Positions 42,609 to 55,300 of a stretch of DNA of 64,000 bases are shown here, piece after piece. The notes under the pieces were generated by a model. It saw only the letters and a program-made list of their open reading frames with translations, was not told the DNA's origin and did no database searches. The stretch lies in NCBI RefSeq assembly GCF_030704535.1, contig NC_081809.1, forward strand, positions 947,501 to 1,011,500. Reading direction: 5' to 3'. Source of the stretch: Vitis vinifera. Taxonomy: Eukaryota; Streptophyta; Magnoliopsida; Vitales; Vitaceae. The translations under genes and the position numbers were made by a program. How positions within the stretch are numbered: the first letter of the stretch is position 1; each line of letters opens with the position of its first letter.

Positions 42609-44030
42609 AGGGAGGGATTAGTTTATAGTGTGATGTCAGTAATATCAGTTTTATGTGGTTCTTGTGTGTTTTCAAAGCTAGAAATCTTTGCCATCTTCAA
42701 ATGTTTCTTCATTGGATTGATCCAGCATGCTGCAGTGGAGTTCTCAAGGTGAAGGTCATGTCTTCTATATGTTACCATCTGGGCTCTCTGGATATCCTTA
42801 CTAGACTCTAGTGTCTCTCCATATTTCTTCTATTGTGTTGCAGTTGTAATAATTCAGAACCATAGTACTTGTTTCTGCTTTTAACCTTGGTTTTGGTGCA
42901 TTTTCCAACTAACTTCGGATTCACATGCTTTTTTTCAATTAATGTTTACAGGTTTTCCCCCTCTTTTTCACTTCCCTATAACCTCTCTTTGATTGTTGAT
43001 ATGTTCTTCTTTTCAACCGTGCAATTCTATTTCGAAGTTACTCCAGGTTAACTGATTGCATTTTATGATACCGATGTGTTGCAACTTGCAACCAGATTTA
43101 TGGAAAATTTATTATTTTATCTTCTTTCACTTTTTTTTTTTTTTTCTTTTCTTTCCCTGAATTTTTCGAAAACCAAAAGGGTTGTGTTCAGTTTTGGGCT
43201 TTGGAGAGATCTCCTTTGTTTGAATTGAAATTTTGGTAAAGCGACCATCCACTCATACAATGTTTTGATAAGTAATGAGATTATGTCCAGTGTTTTTTAG
43301 GTGCACTAAGTTCAGTGAAGGCTTATGGATTTGGAAAAATGTGAGAAAATGTCACGGGTTTGTGTTCTTAGCGTGGAATGTCGTCCCGGAAGCAAATCGG
43401 TTATTAGGTTGTTTGCAAATCCTTCTAAGAAACAATTTTGTATTCTTTAGAATAAAAATTGAAACATGTTTCATAAATATTGGACTGAAAATAGTTTTAA
43501 AATAATTTATTTTGAAAACAGTTTTTTTGACAACATGTTTTCTTAAATAATAAATAATAAAAAATTGGTAAATTTTTTTAGAATAAATTTAAATTGAAGT
43601 GTTGTGAAATATATATTATACATAAATCCATGTTATTTTTATAGAGATGAGTTCCAAAAAAAATTGTTTCCTGTCAATGTTTTCAAATAAGATTTTGCTT
43701 CTTAAAATAAATGATTAATTGTTTTTAAAAAATATTCTTAAACTTAGAGTCCTAAAAAACATTATCAAATGGGGCAGCAGATTCTCTGATGAATGCAGAA
43801 ATACAGAAATAGCTTTCAAATTTTAAAGATCGTATAAAAGTAACCGGAAATACCTTTACAACATCTAATAACGTAACATGTTTATCAGGATGTCTAATTT
43901 TATCCTTAAATAATAATAATAAAGAGTGAGAGGAAAAAAAGGGGTGTTATATTATTTTATATACCGAGCGAAGAGCCAAGAAGCATCGGAGAGAGTGGAA
44001 TACAGAAAACCCGCCAACGAAGAAAGGAGT
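42609..44030. other. 3' UTR of the ZCCHC10-like gene and spacer to RPB9
   Basis: The first 400-500 bases are probably 3' UTR. The rest is spacer without recognised coding sequence, including an AT-rich stretch (43430-43760) with imperfect internal complementarity that could be a decayed MITE, although no matching ends were found. Confidence 0.4.
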
Positions 44031-44097
44031 GTGCGAAGCCGAAACCAAGTGTCCATCCCATCTTCCTCTTCGCTGCAATTTTCTCGGCATCGTCAAA

Positions 44098-47000
44098 ATG
44101 AGTACTATGAAGTTTTGCCGAGAATGGTGAGGATTTTGTCGTCTTCATCTCAAATCCGCTACTCTTTCTTCCTTCTCTGATTTACATATTCGTATATGTC
44201 TTTTCTTGCTCTTTTTATTTTCTTGATTTTTTTTTTCTGACTACATTTTCGATTTTTAACAATGAAATGCATATAATTATGTGTCAGCAACAACATTCTC
44301 TACCCAAAGGAAGATCGGGAGCAGAAGATCCTTCTCTATGCCTGCCGAAACTGCGATCACCAGGTTTCTTCCTTTAGGACTCTATTTCTTCCGAAAAACC
44401 CTAATTCTTTTCTTGCTCTTTTTCTTCATTTTATATTTTAAGATCTTTAGCGAAATTAGGGTTCTTAAGGTTTTTTTTTTCCTTTCCTAGCAAGTATAGA
44501 CAGTAATGTTAAAATGGATTTTCTTTTTTTTGAACGCTTAGAAGCCCAGATGACCTATTGTTAGGAAATGGTTTTTGCAAAAGTGTCGTCAAAGGATAAA
44601 TATATGAATTTGTCTATGGCTATTGGGCGCCATTGAGGTCTCGGGTTTAGTCTCTTTCTCATTAGGCTTTATGTTTTTTAATGAAGAATCTGCCTTATCG
44701 ATGTGGATTTGTTGGAGGACATGGCTTGTCACCTTTCTCTTTGGGTTGAAAAAGAAAAATGAAATGGTTGTTACTATAAATTTTAGTTTTGAAAGTGTAT
44801 GGACTGCATTCATTGGACTAGGGGAACTGGGTTGTTGAAGTATTGGGCACATTGGTTATCTTTCTCGAGGCCTAGGGTGACTTAACAAGTTCAATTTTTT
44901 GAAAAGTTTATATTAAGGAGGGTAAGAAATAGCTAGATGGTGGTCATTTTCACTTGACTTGTTATACTGTCTTGTGCTTCATGTTTCCATCACCTTTCTT
45001 AGAAGGTTGTTTAATCCCGCATCACTGATGTAACAAGTGGCAGAATGCCTTATCAAGTTATTCCAAATTTAGCAATAAAAAGTTTGCTCGACCATTCTAT
45101 TCTACTGGAGTCAAAGATTACATTATTGACAAAAGTGCTCAGATCTTAGTGACACAACTCATGTGAATAGTTATTTTATGTGTGCCTTCTAGACCTGGCT
45201 AAAGTAGTACGGAGTAAGATTGGATATGGGAGAGAATCCCAGTTCAATTCCAAACTAGAAAACAAAATTTCCCATAAAAAAACATGTTCTTGTTTCATAT
45301 TTGCATTTATTGAGTGGATTTTCTACCTGCTCATGGAAAGTTAATTCTCAGATTGCTAATTTTGTGTTATCTTGTGTTCTAAAATTTACATCCTTTTTGG
45401 ATACTTAAAAAATAATTATAATCATCAGTGTTGTATCCCAAAGTTCTTAGCTTTTGCAATACTTAACCTTTTAAAGTGTATATTACGATGCATATACGAT
45501 ATACGATACAATATGTTACGTGATATTGTAATACAACGATACATACATCTTTAACTATTTTTGATAATTTTTTTTTTAACAAATCAAATTATTATTTTTT
45601 TTGTTAAAAGAATTTATTATATTAATTGTTTAAAATATATTAAAAGATTAAAAATTTATTATAAAAATGAGATATAGGTAAAATAATCTTTTATAAAAAG
45701 CTATATTCTCGTTGTCTAATGTTATATTACAAGTCAAATAAGTTTATTTTTACAATGAATATTGAAAATTTTTCATTTCAATGGTTTGAATGTTGACAAT
45801 GAAAATGATTGTAACTAGTGAATGAATTTTTTTACTTAATATATTTGTTTTTTTTATAAAGGCATATATATATATATGTGTGTGTGTGTGTGCGCGCGCG
45901 CGCGTGCGTGCATGCATGTGTGTGTGCATATGCCTAGTTAGAATTTGAAATTCAAAATCATAGCAAAAAATTGAAGAAGTTTATTTTTGTTGATTATATG
46001 ATGAATTTATATATTAAAGTTATATTTTGTTAATTTAAACTTGTCTAAACTTTAACATTCAATGTTTTCATATGATATATAACATAGTTTAACTCTTTAG
46101 ATCTTACTATCTTCCATAAAAGTAGTTATATATTACTCTATACTTCATACTTTCGATAGATATACGCGTATATACATATTATTTATTTTTTATTACATAA
46201 AAAAAGAAAAAAAGAACATGATACGTTTTACAAGTTAACAACTATGCTCTTTCGTGGAGTGCAGTTTTCTTGTCATTGCTTTCTAGCTGTGTCGCAATCC
46301 TATGAATCTCTACCTAATTTGCCCATTATATTTGTTAGTGTTTAAATGAATCATTAAGGTGTTAATACATTAAGTAATACCCATGATATTTATAATCAAC
46401 TCAAGATAGTTTGCAGGGGCATAAACACTTAGTTATGAGATCATTAATCCTTACATTAATGAATAATGGAAAATAGAAGTGGGAACTAAACCAAGAAGGC
46501 AAGAACCATAGAATTGCTTAAAATATAATTGAATGGGTTTAACTGGATATGAGCAATATATTGAACCTTTGGGTGGTTTTGTAATTATAAACATATATGT
46601 TTTGGAAATTTCACAGTGTTCCCTAATTTCAGTGTTACGTAGTTTGATAAAATGATGTAAGATAAACTCAATGTGATGGCATTTTGGTAGATTTATGTAA
46701 CAATGAATTCTGTTATGAACATTTCCAATTGGAAACTATGTTAGAACAGGATGATGAATTAAAGTTCAGTTGACCCAACACTTTGGGTTGATCAACCTAA
46801 TCACATGTTCTAGCTCTATCACATTTTAGTGTTAAGCAGGAGAATCGTTGGCCTAAAGTGGACCTGTAGAATTACTTAGCATCCCTCCTTAGATCTTGAA
46901 GTATGAGATTTGGGGTGTGACAGACTCATTCCTTTCCCTCTTCTCTCTTATGATGGTCCAAGCTGATATTTATTGGTCTGAAGGTGACTAACTTGCAGCT

Positions 47001-48223
47001 TCCCATGGTTGAGGGAGTTATATTTGTTTGTATACACTGTTCTTAAATCTGTAGACTAAAGGAATACGGATTTCAAAGTGTGTCATATATGGTAACTCTA
47101 GGGATGTTCTACACCCTAATATGATTTTTAAATTCATGCTTTAGCTATCTCACTCTTGCTCTCATCTGCCACTTGGCTTTTGCTTGACTCATTAATACAT
47201 TAAGTGTGGAGAAATACAAAATTTAAGGACACAAATGTCATCTTCTATTTGACCCATTTAAAAAAAAGTGAAGAATTGAAACTTTTGTGAGGAACTTCAT
47301 GATATAGTCCTAACATTATTTCAGTCTGTGTGTGCTGGTCAACAGTTTCTAATAAAGATTACCCCCTGCTCATTACTTTCCATTCTTTTTAACAACACTG
47401 TGCAGGAGGTTGCTGAGAACAACTGTGTCTATAGAAATGAGATACATCACTCTGTTGGGGAGCGCACTCAGGTCTTGCAGGATGTTGCTGCCGATCCAAC
47501 ACTTCCTCGTACTAAATCCGTTCGTTGCGCACAATGCAATCATGGAGAAGCTGTCTTCTTCCAGGTCAATTTCCTGTCCTTTTTCTTCTAACATGAATAT
47601 GGTTTTATATTAGTTAAGAAAATGACTTTGGCATTGTTGCTCCGGCTTAATGGCATACTTGTAATATTTTCTAGTTCTTGGATTATCACATGACAAGCTT
47701 TTGGAGAGCATCCACATGTTATTACTCATGATATCATGGAACACAAACCCAACTTGTAGGAGTCCATGTGATATAATTTATCTCAATTTCTTTATTTTGT
47801 TGGGGGGAAAAATTGTGAGAACACATAAGTTGAAGGATGTAGTGGTGATGTTACAAAGGTGCTCCTTTGGAACTTCTAGCCCATGCATAGGTCATAAAGC
47901 ATGAGAGTTCCATCTTTCACTCAATTTTTTTATTTTTTATTTTTTGTTTTCATGCCCTAACCCCCTGTTCCCACCAGGCCGTAACCTCAATGTCCATATG
48001 TGGATGCTTTGTGGTGAAGCTTTTTTTCCATGCCTAAGAATCCCCTAATTATGCTGCCTATAGGTGTCTACAATCAGGGTCTGTTAATTTGGAATGTTAT
48101 TTTATGGTTCCATCGTTGATCTGTGTTCAATGTGCTGTGCAGGCAACTGCTAGAGGGGAGGAAGGTATGACACTGTTTTTTGTTTGCTGCAATCCAAACT
48201 GTGGCTATCGCTGGAGAGATTGA
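44098..48223 (+). CDS. NRPB9: DNA-directed RNA polymerase II subunit RPB9
   Basis: Small zinc-ribbon subunit of RNA polymerase II, acting in the nucleus in start-site choice, elongation and fidelity. Exons: 44098-44126, 44288-44363, 47406-47564, 48143-48223. They total 345 nt, 114 aa, the expected length. The first splice divides the Cys10 codon (TG|C). The N-terminal zinc ribbon uses C7, C10, C29 and C32 (FCREC and ACRNC). The C-terminal TFIIS-like ribbon uses C76 and C79 (RCAQC), one of C103/C104, and C108 (CCNPNC). The linker carries the signature [12 protein letters not shown]. The 3.0-kb second intron contains a dispersed repeat with a long alternating purine-pyrimidine tract. The gene is convergent with the BRWD-like gene. 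Confidence 0.97.
45711..46250 (+). repeat. Dispersed repeat, copy 1, in RPB9 intron 2
   Basis: From about 45711 to 46250 the sequence matches 55277-56079 in the same orientation, with about four in five bases alike in long stretches: for example aagtttattttt.caatgaa, aaagt.atattttgttaat, cattcaatgttttcatat and ttacaagttaacaactatg. No coding capacity and no clear terminal repeats, so its class is unknown. Confidence 0.75.
45862..45933. repeat. 72-nt perfectly alternating purine-pyrimidine tract
   Basis: From 45862 to 45933 every base alternates purine and pyrimidine: (AT)n, then (GT)n, then (GC)n, then mixed TG/CA steps. The GC-rich middle (about 45891-45908) is a classic Z-DNA-prone sequence. 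It lies in RPB9 intron 2, inside copy 1 of the dispersed repeat. Confidence 0.9.
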
Positions 48224-49309
48224 GATCAGTCTACACATGATTAGTGCTAAACTGGGGCTGACAGTGCTAAATGTATTCAGACGTTTGTCCTTGTTCTCCT
48301 TAAGAACTGAATGCATTTAAAGAAACTTTTATGATTTTGCAGCGCAATGGGGATTTCAAAATTTGGTGGCACTTTCAGTATTAGCTTTTACATATAATTA
48401 TGAAGATTTAGCTTAAAGCAAGTGAATAAGTCTAAGATGCAATGTCCCTGGACTAAGTACTACTTTATAAGTTATTGCACCTCGTACCACTGTAGAATCA
48501 GGCTTTCAGCCAGAGGAACACCATAGAAGCACTGATTAACGATGGATAAAAGCATGTTTTGCGAATTACTTCCCTTTGAGACTCTTTCTCTGTGTGACCT
48601 GTGTTTGTTTGGCAGGACGAGGACGTGGAATAGGATTTAAAAAATCTATTCCCAGGGTGTATATGGGTGGGTAGGAGGGTGTGAGGGGAGGCTCATGAAT
48701 TTTTTCGAATCTCTCATGGTTGCGATTTAAAAATATGACTTACAGTGTATTTTTTTTAGGGCCAAAAGGGCCACGTGATCCCTAACTGCTTAGAAAATAA
48801 TACCCTATTCTATTTTAACCTCTTCTTATCATCGGTATGTAAGTCATAGTATATAATGCCTTTAGTGTGCATAAAAGTAATGACAGAACAATCTAGAGAG
48901 AAAGTGAATGAAAAACACCACAAAGAAGATCTCAGTACAATGGTTTGATCCCAGGAGAAATGGCGAACTAGCCAAAAGGGAGAAAAATGGGAAAAAGAAA
49001 CTTAACTATCAACTTTTCTTCTTTTCATTGTCATTATTAATGATGATGATTCAAGTGTCAGTCTATACATGAATGAATTTTCTGGTGGAAAATTTTCCCC
49101 AGCTACTTCTACTTTTTACCCAAGATCTATCCTCAGCTCTAAAAGGAATCTCCAAAAAGATTAACCAATTTCCAAAATTGGAACAATGGGTACAACTTAA
49201 AAGCTTGATAAATAAAATAGAAAGAATATCTACAAGAGAGAGAGAGAAAAAATGAAGGAAAAAAAATCATTAATTGCTGATTTGTCTACAAAATTGTCTC
49301 TGAGAGGCC
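48224..49309. other. Tail-to-tail spacer between RPB9 and the BRWD-like gene
   Basis: It holds the 3' UTR of RPB9 (left) and that of the BRWD-like gene (right, minus strand). There is a short GA-run near 49235-49247. No coding segment is recognised. The 1.1-kb gap means the two transcripts could come close to each other or overlap at their 3' ends. Confidence 0.45.
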
Positions 49310-52300
49310 TTATATAGATGAAAGCATCCGTGTAAACCACTCTGATAGGCGCCTCACTTTCATTGAAAGCTCCGCATTTTTTACAAAGTATGTTTCAGCA
49401 TTTGATAGCATGACCTTGACATCATGCTTCACTGCCTCCATACTTCTGTAATACTGGTTCTTTAACCTTGATTGGATCACTTCAAGAGACAGCGGAACCG
49501 GAAACCTGCAATCAATCCAGGCACAATTTCAACTTCCTAACTAGTCATCTGAGAAAATCATACTCAAATGGTAAACAACACATGTTCAAATCTACAGGTC
49601 CTACGTCATTGAATCTTAAATACACTGATCTCGATCATGTATGTTGGTAGTATGCAAAACAGCATGACCAAATGTAAACAAACACGAACCTGTTCAAAAA
49701 ATTTGACTTCTGTGAGACTTGTTTCAGTTTTTGAATCCCATAGTAGTCCTGAGATATTCACCACAAAATCAGTAAGCATGCTTGTTCAAATTTAAAACCC
49801 ATCATGCACCAGTAGCTTATTTTCATTAAATGATGTCTGAGCTTTTGATTACCTGAGGTTTGTCTCCCGACTGTTCTAATTTGGCAAGTGAAGATAATAG
49901 TTTGTTTCTGCTCTCATCATCAATATGAGGCTGCTCCCACTGAGTACCAATGTCATAAAGTTCCCACGGACTGTGCAGATGTGTTTCTGTTGGTTCACTC
50001 CTGTACCGAATAACATATCTATCCCATGGACTGTCTGGGAATTCAGGAGATCTGGCCTTCACAGATAAGATCCGTCCATCCCACCAACTCCCATCTTCCT
50101 CACCCTCGTTTTTCCACCAGACTCGGCACTTGTCCCTAGAAGTCCAATTCCTCTGGATAGCAGCATCATACCGAGTTCTTTCAACAAGAAAGTCTGGGAA
50201 GCTGGTCACTTCAGGCAGGGTCAACTTGAATGTTTTACCAAACACATGGGAAGTAGGATCTACAAATTGAAGTGTCATTTTACAGCAGCTATCACCAGAA
50301 CCTGCAAATGGAGAATATTCAAGGCCTTCAACTTTACAAAATTCTACAGCTCTTATGATTCCCTTGACTGATGTCCAAGGGCCTGCTTCATGTGAGCCAC
50401 TATAAGTTATATACTCCTGATGGCCCTGAAAAAACAATGCATCCATGAGGTCAATCAATGAAAAGGATTTTAAGTCCAAATCCCAAAAAGAAAGAATATA
50501 TGCGAGTAGCAGCGGTAAATAAACCACTGAGTTTCTTCCTATTTACCTGTCTCAGATATACAACTTCATCACCCAGCTGGGGGATATATCGGGGTTCCAC
50601 ATGCATTGACAACATCAACCAAGACACCTTTTTTGATGATTGATGTGGCTTCCGTCTCTCCATTGGACTTGGACTTGTATCACGAACATGATAACTGGCC
50701 CTCCTGTTTCTAGCAGATCTCAGCCCAACTGTCATCCTAGAACTTGACATCCATTCTTCACATGGAAGTTCATCAGATCTATTCACAGAAAACTTATCGA
50801 CACTTTTTAATGTATCTTCTGATCCATGGCCTAGCCTCAACTTGAGATTACTGCAAGTCACATCTGGGTCGCGTGTAGTTGCCTTCAGTCCCATGGACCG
50901 TGTCCTACGAGCCCCATCAGTTGTTGCTTCATGGAAATCCATGCCTGAATCAAGATTATGATTGCTCGCATTTGAAGTGCTTTCTTCCATGCCACCACCC
51001 TCACCTTCTGAATTAGTTCTAGTCCTGTAGGACCTTGACCTTCTGTAAACAGCATTGTACATCTTATTGTTTACATGTGAATATAGCCCCTGTGAGTCTT
51101 GCAAAACTGACCTGGAATTTTGCTCAATTGCAGCCTCAGACTTAAGCAATCCATTCCAATCTCCATGATCCGAATGGGGTCTATCTGTATCATCACAGTC
51201 AGGCACTTCTGCAATTTCCAATTGACTTTCAGATAATGTGTCACATCGACCATTGCTCCAATCTTCTACTGAAGATTTAATTTTTGGATCAGAAGGAATT
51301 TCAGGATCTTCTAAAATCTTTTTTGACCTTATCCTTAACTTTGTCGATGATGTAGAGCTCTCTTTCAAATGAGGAGGGTGGTCAGTCCCATTAGAATGCT
51401 GGACAGAAGATGCAGCTGTGTCACCAGCAACCATGTTCACCTGTTTTGGTGGTTCATCATAATTCATGCACTCATTGAAGCTAGAGTGCTTTTTTCCATT
51501 TGATGTAGCATCCAGACCCTCAACAGCACCATTCCCAAAATGTTGCCCATTCATATGAGCCATTTTGCCTGTCTCTTCTACATGATATTTGATTTCTGAA
51601 TGAGGGGATATTCTGTCATAATTCTTTTCAGGTTCTTGGAATCCATTGATAGTGTTTTCAGTTGCATCATGACCATCAATGCATTGTCTAGATCTAGCGT
51701 CAGTGTCTGAAGGCATGGGTTCCACCACCCTCAGACGTTTGGATGTGCGAGCCTTGACTCCTCCCCATCTAATTTTCCCATCCTTGTATCCTTCAAACAG
51801 GTCTAAATGATCTTCAATCTTTTCAGGTTGCCCCCTCTCTCTTCTTTCGATTCTATTGCAATTTGCATCACTAGAAGAGTACCCCAGATCCTGGGAGCTT
51901 AAATGATTCCTATTTACTTCAGAGGCTTCCTGAGGAGCTTTAGATGATGACCCCACTAAATCAGCCTGGTTCTCTGGAGCCAACAAAAGTCTATTTGAAT
52001 CACGAATTGGGAATTTAAGGACCAATCTCCTTCTGTTTCCCGCATTCATACAAGATTCAGGATGCTCATGCTGTTTATCCATATCTTCAAACTCATCCAA
52101 GGATACTTCTTTTCCTTTTGAATGTTTGCATTGCTCATTTTGCAAAGAACCATCGGATTCATCACTCTCAATGTTAGAATCTTCCAGTGAGGATTCACTT
52201 TCTGACAAATCACCTTCAGAGCCATCTTCATCTTCTCCATCTGTAGATGTTCCTTTCATTCGGGAAAACAAAGTAAGAGCATTGCGAGCAGCAGCTCTCT

Positions 52301-55300
52301 GAGGTCTCAATGACTTCGATTTAGAAGAATTTTTGTGGGAAACTTTTCGGCCACTTCTTGATTTTCTAGTCCTGTTACTTCTGAGTGAATTACCATCAAA
52401 CTCATCTAAATTTCTCCTTTTAACTCGCCTCCCAGAAAAAGTCATGATCTCAGTCTGAAAAAGTAAATTAAAAAACAAAAAGGAAATTTCAATTCAAGCA
52501 AGTTCAAATAAGAATTTGAAATCAGATATATGAAAAGGTAATTTACTTCTGCCTTCTGCTTTTTCCTTTTTGATCTGCGGAGGCCATCTTTATGAGAGTT
52601 CTCAACATCACTATCTTCTGCACTGCACTCTGGATCACCAGAGGAATTGGAACTTAAGCTTCCTTGTTCCCCTCCAGTAGAATACTCCTCAGTAACATTA
52701 TACTCTGAATCAGTATCATCAGTTTGCACTTCATTTTCAGGTTCCCAATCCATGACATCTATAAATTCTGGTAATGGATCAATCAATACATCCAAGTCAG
52801 GCAATGGTAACATTTGGTAATCTTGGTCCAGATTGAAATCTGGCCCAACAGCCAATCTCAGTGAGGAAGGACGCCATTCAATTCCCAGAGCTCCTAATCG
52901 CCGCTGCTGATACATGCTCTGATAGGGTTCTGGGTATGGTATCATGGCTGACATTTCACAATAAATAATCAGCACTCATGACATGAAATGATTGATGAAT
53001 AATACTGTTATAAAGGAAATCGATGTGTAGAACTAGAAGAAGTAAAGGCATACTTGCATCACAAAGCAGATCTTGCATATTCCTCCGATATGGTGCAAGC
53101 TGAGTTTCCTGCATCAATCAAATGTTCCACAGGCTTTCCAATTACAAAGCAATCATGAAAGTAATATGCTAAAATTTTTAAACTGCAACTCCACATTAGT
53201 CTACTAAAAATTTACAAAACCAAGCATTTTATTCATCATAAAGGGAAATATAGACCATTAAAGACATAAAAAAAACTAATCAACAAAATTGACCATCAAA
53301 AACAGAATGCCTCTCTTCCTCTTAACACTATTGCAAAAATTAGTCAGTCCCTAGACAAATTTCATCCAGACCCTGTATGTCTGTAAGAAATATTAAGTAA
53401 TACAAAGTACAACACACAGAGAATGACTAACCAACCAGAAGCATAAAAATGGTCAACTAACCTGGTCAAGGACATTTCCATATGTATCCTGTATAAGAGG
53501 ACGATAATCCCCGAGGAAGAACTGTTGAAGTACATGAAAAATAAGTATCATTAACAGTTACAAGAACCCTACTTAAGACAAAAAATCTAACAAATTCTAC
53601 ACCTAATTATTTATAGTTTTCTAATACCTGATCATACATAGCATCCTTTTGGGACTCGCCTTGACCCGTACTTAATATATATAGTTGACCAACATCATCA
53701 GAGAGTATAATTGACGTTCCATCCCTATATTCACCACCAAAAAAATTAACAATTCATATATTGCAGACGAGACAAAGGCATATTTGTTGGTATTCTGATG
53801 CAAATTTATAGATTAAGTGAAGTACCATAGAATTGAGAGTCCATGTGAATTGAATTATAACATGGAAAAAATTGAGCATAAAGAAAAAAGGTAACTCCAA
53901 ATTTGAATGGGATCACAAAACATGAAGCAAGTTTAATAAATCAAGCAAATGTACCATTGTTATTTTATGCACGCTAGTACAGAGATTGTCAGGAAACTCT
54001 GTTCCTTGAGGGTTGAATGCTGTAAAAGCATCCTTTCTTTGCATGCATCTTGATAGAAGAAAAGCAAGGCTTTGTAAAATAGTGCCAAAGCTTTAACTTT
54101 GAAACAAAAAATTCAAAAGAATATTGATCTCCAGGGTAGAAAAGAATGAAAATTTATGAGTCAGTAGGCAGTACATTCTGGAAGTGGCAGCAGGCATACA
54201 TTTTCCAAAGAGGTGGAGACTACACTAAATTAAACTACGAATCTTAGCTCAAACAAAAGCATTGAAAGAGTAAATTTAAGACAACTCAGATAATCACAAT
54301 ATTATAGAGCCAAAAATTAATGATAAAAATGAATAAAACACAACTACAATTTTAATGTAGAAAGTGGTTAAATCAAATTGAAGAGAAGTGGCAATACAAT
54401 CAGTGCCAAATAAAGTTCTAATCCTAGCCTTACTATAATCCACTTACGGTGAAAACTTCCCATCAACCAACTTGAAACGTGCAGTGTCATAGATCCGGAT
54501 AGGTGTGCCTTCCCATATCTAAAAGCACAAGTATTATTACATTAAATAAACATTGAAAGCTAGCAAAAACTTCAAAGAGCTTTGAAAACTAAAAACTTAC
54601 ATCCCACACTATGGTTTTCCCATCGTAGCCAGCACTCATGGCAATCCGGGGGTTGAAAGGATGAACATCCAGAACATATGTCTGCCAAGAATGCCAACAA
54701 TACAGTCAGAAGAAGAAGATTTCCTTATCTGATACATAATTTTCCCAAACAACAGAAAATCTCAGATAACTTCTCTAGGACATAAGCGTACAAAGGCTGA
54801 ATCAGTAATAGTCGAAGAAAAATTTACAAACTAGTTGAGTCCTAATAACATACAACTGGACCATGCAAATAAGTTTTTGCTATTTCAAAAGAAGACAAGA
54901 ATTGGAAGATGGATTGTGTGTCCTATTTTGAAAAGATTGGTAGGAAAACTACACAATGCTGAAAAATAAGAAAATTATTGTTGATGCCAGATCACACTTG
55001 GAAAAAAAAATGTTCTCAAATCATTTAGAAGTAACATTGCTTGCACAATCCTACTAATTCAAATGGAAGATTGGGAAGGAAGACTCGTGTGAAGGCATAT
55101 TTCTAGAGGGCTATATGACAGACACATGCTGATCCAACATAAGGAAAGTCCATAAGAAAGCAAGAAGACTGGATCAGAACTTAGAGCAATAATAAAACAA
55201 CATTTGAATAGATCAATCAACATGGCAGAAATAAATAGTTGATCCATGCAGAGAAACTTAACACCAAAGTTTCAATCTTTTTGTTAAATGCTATACTAGA

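Noticed and set aside
45170-45265. A tRNA-like T-loop (gttcaattcc) near 45250
   Set aside because: No matching acceptor stem, D-loop or anticodon arm could be assembled around it.
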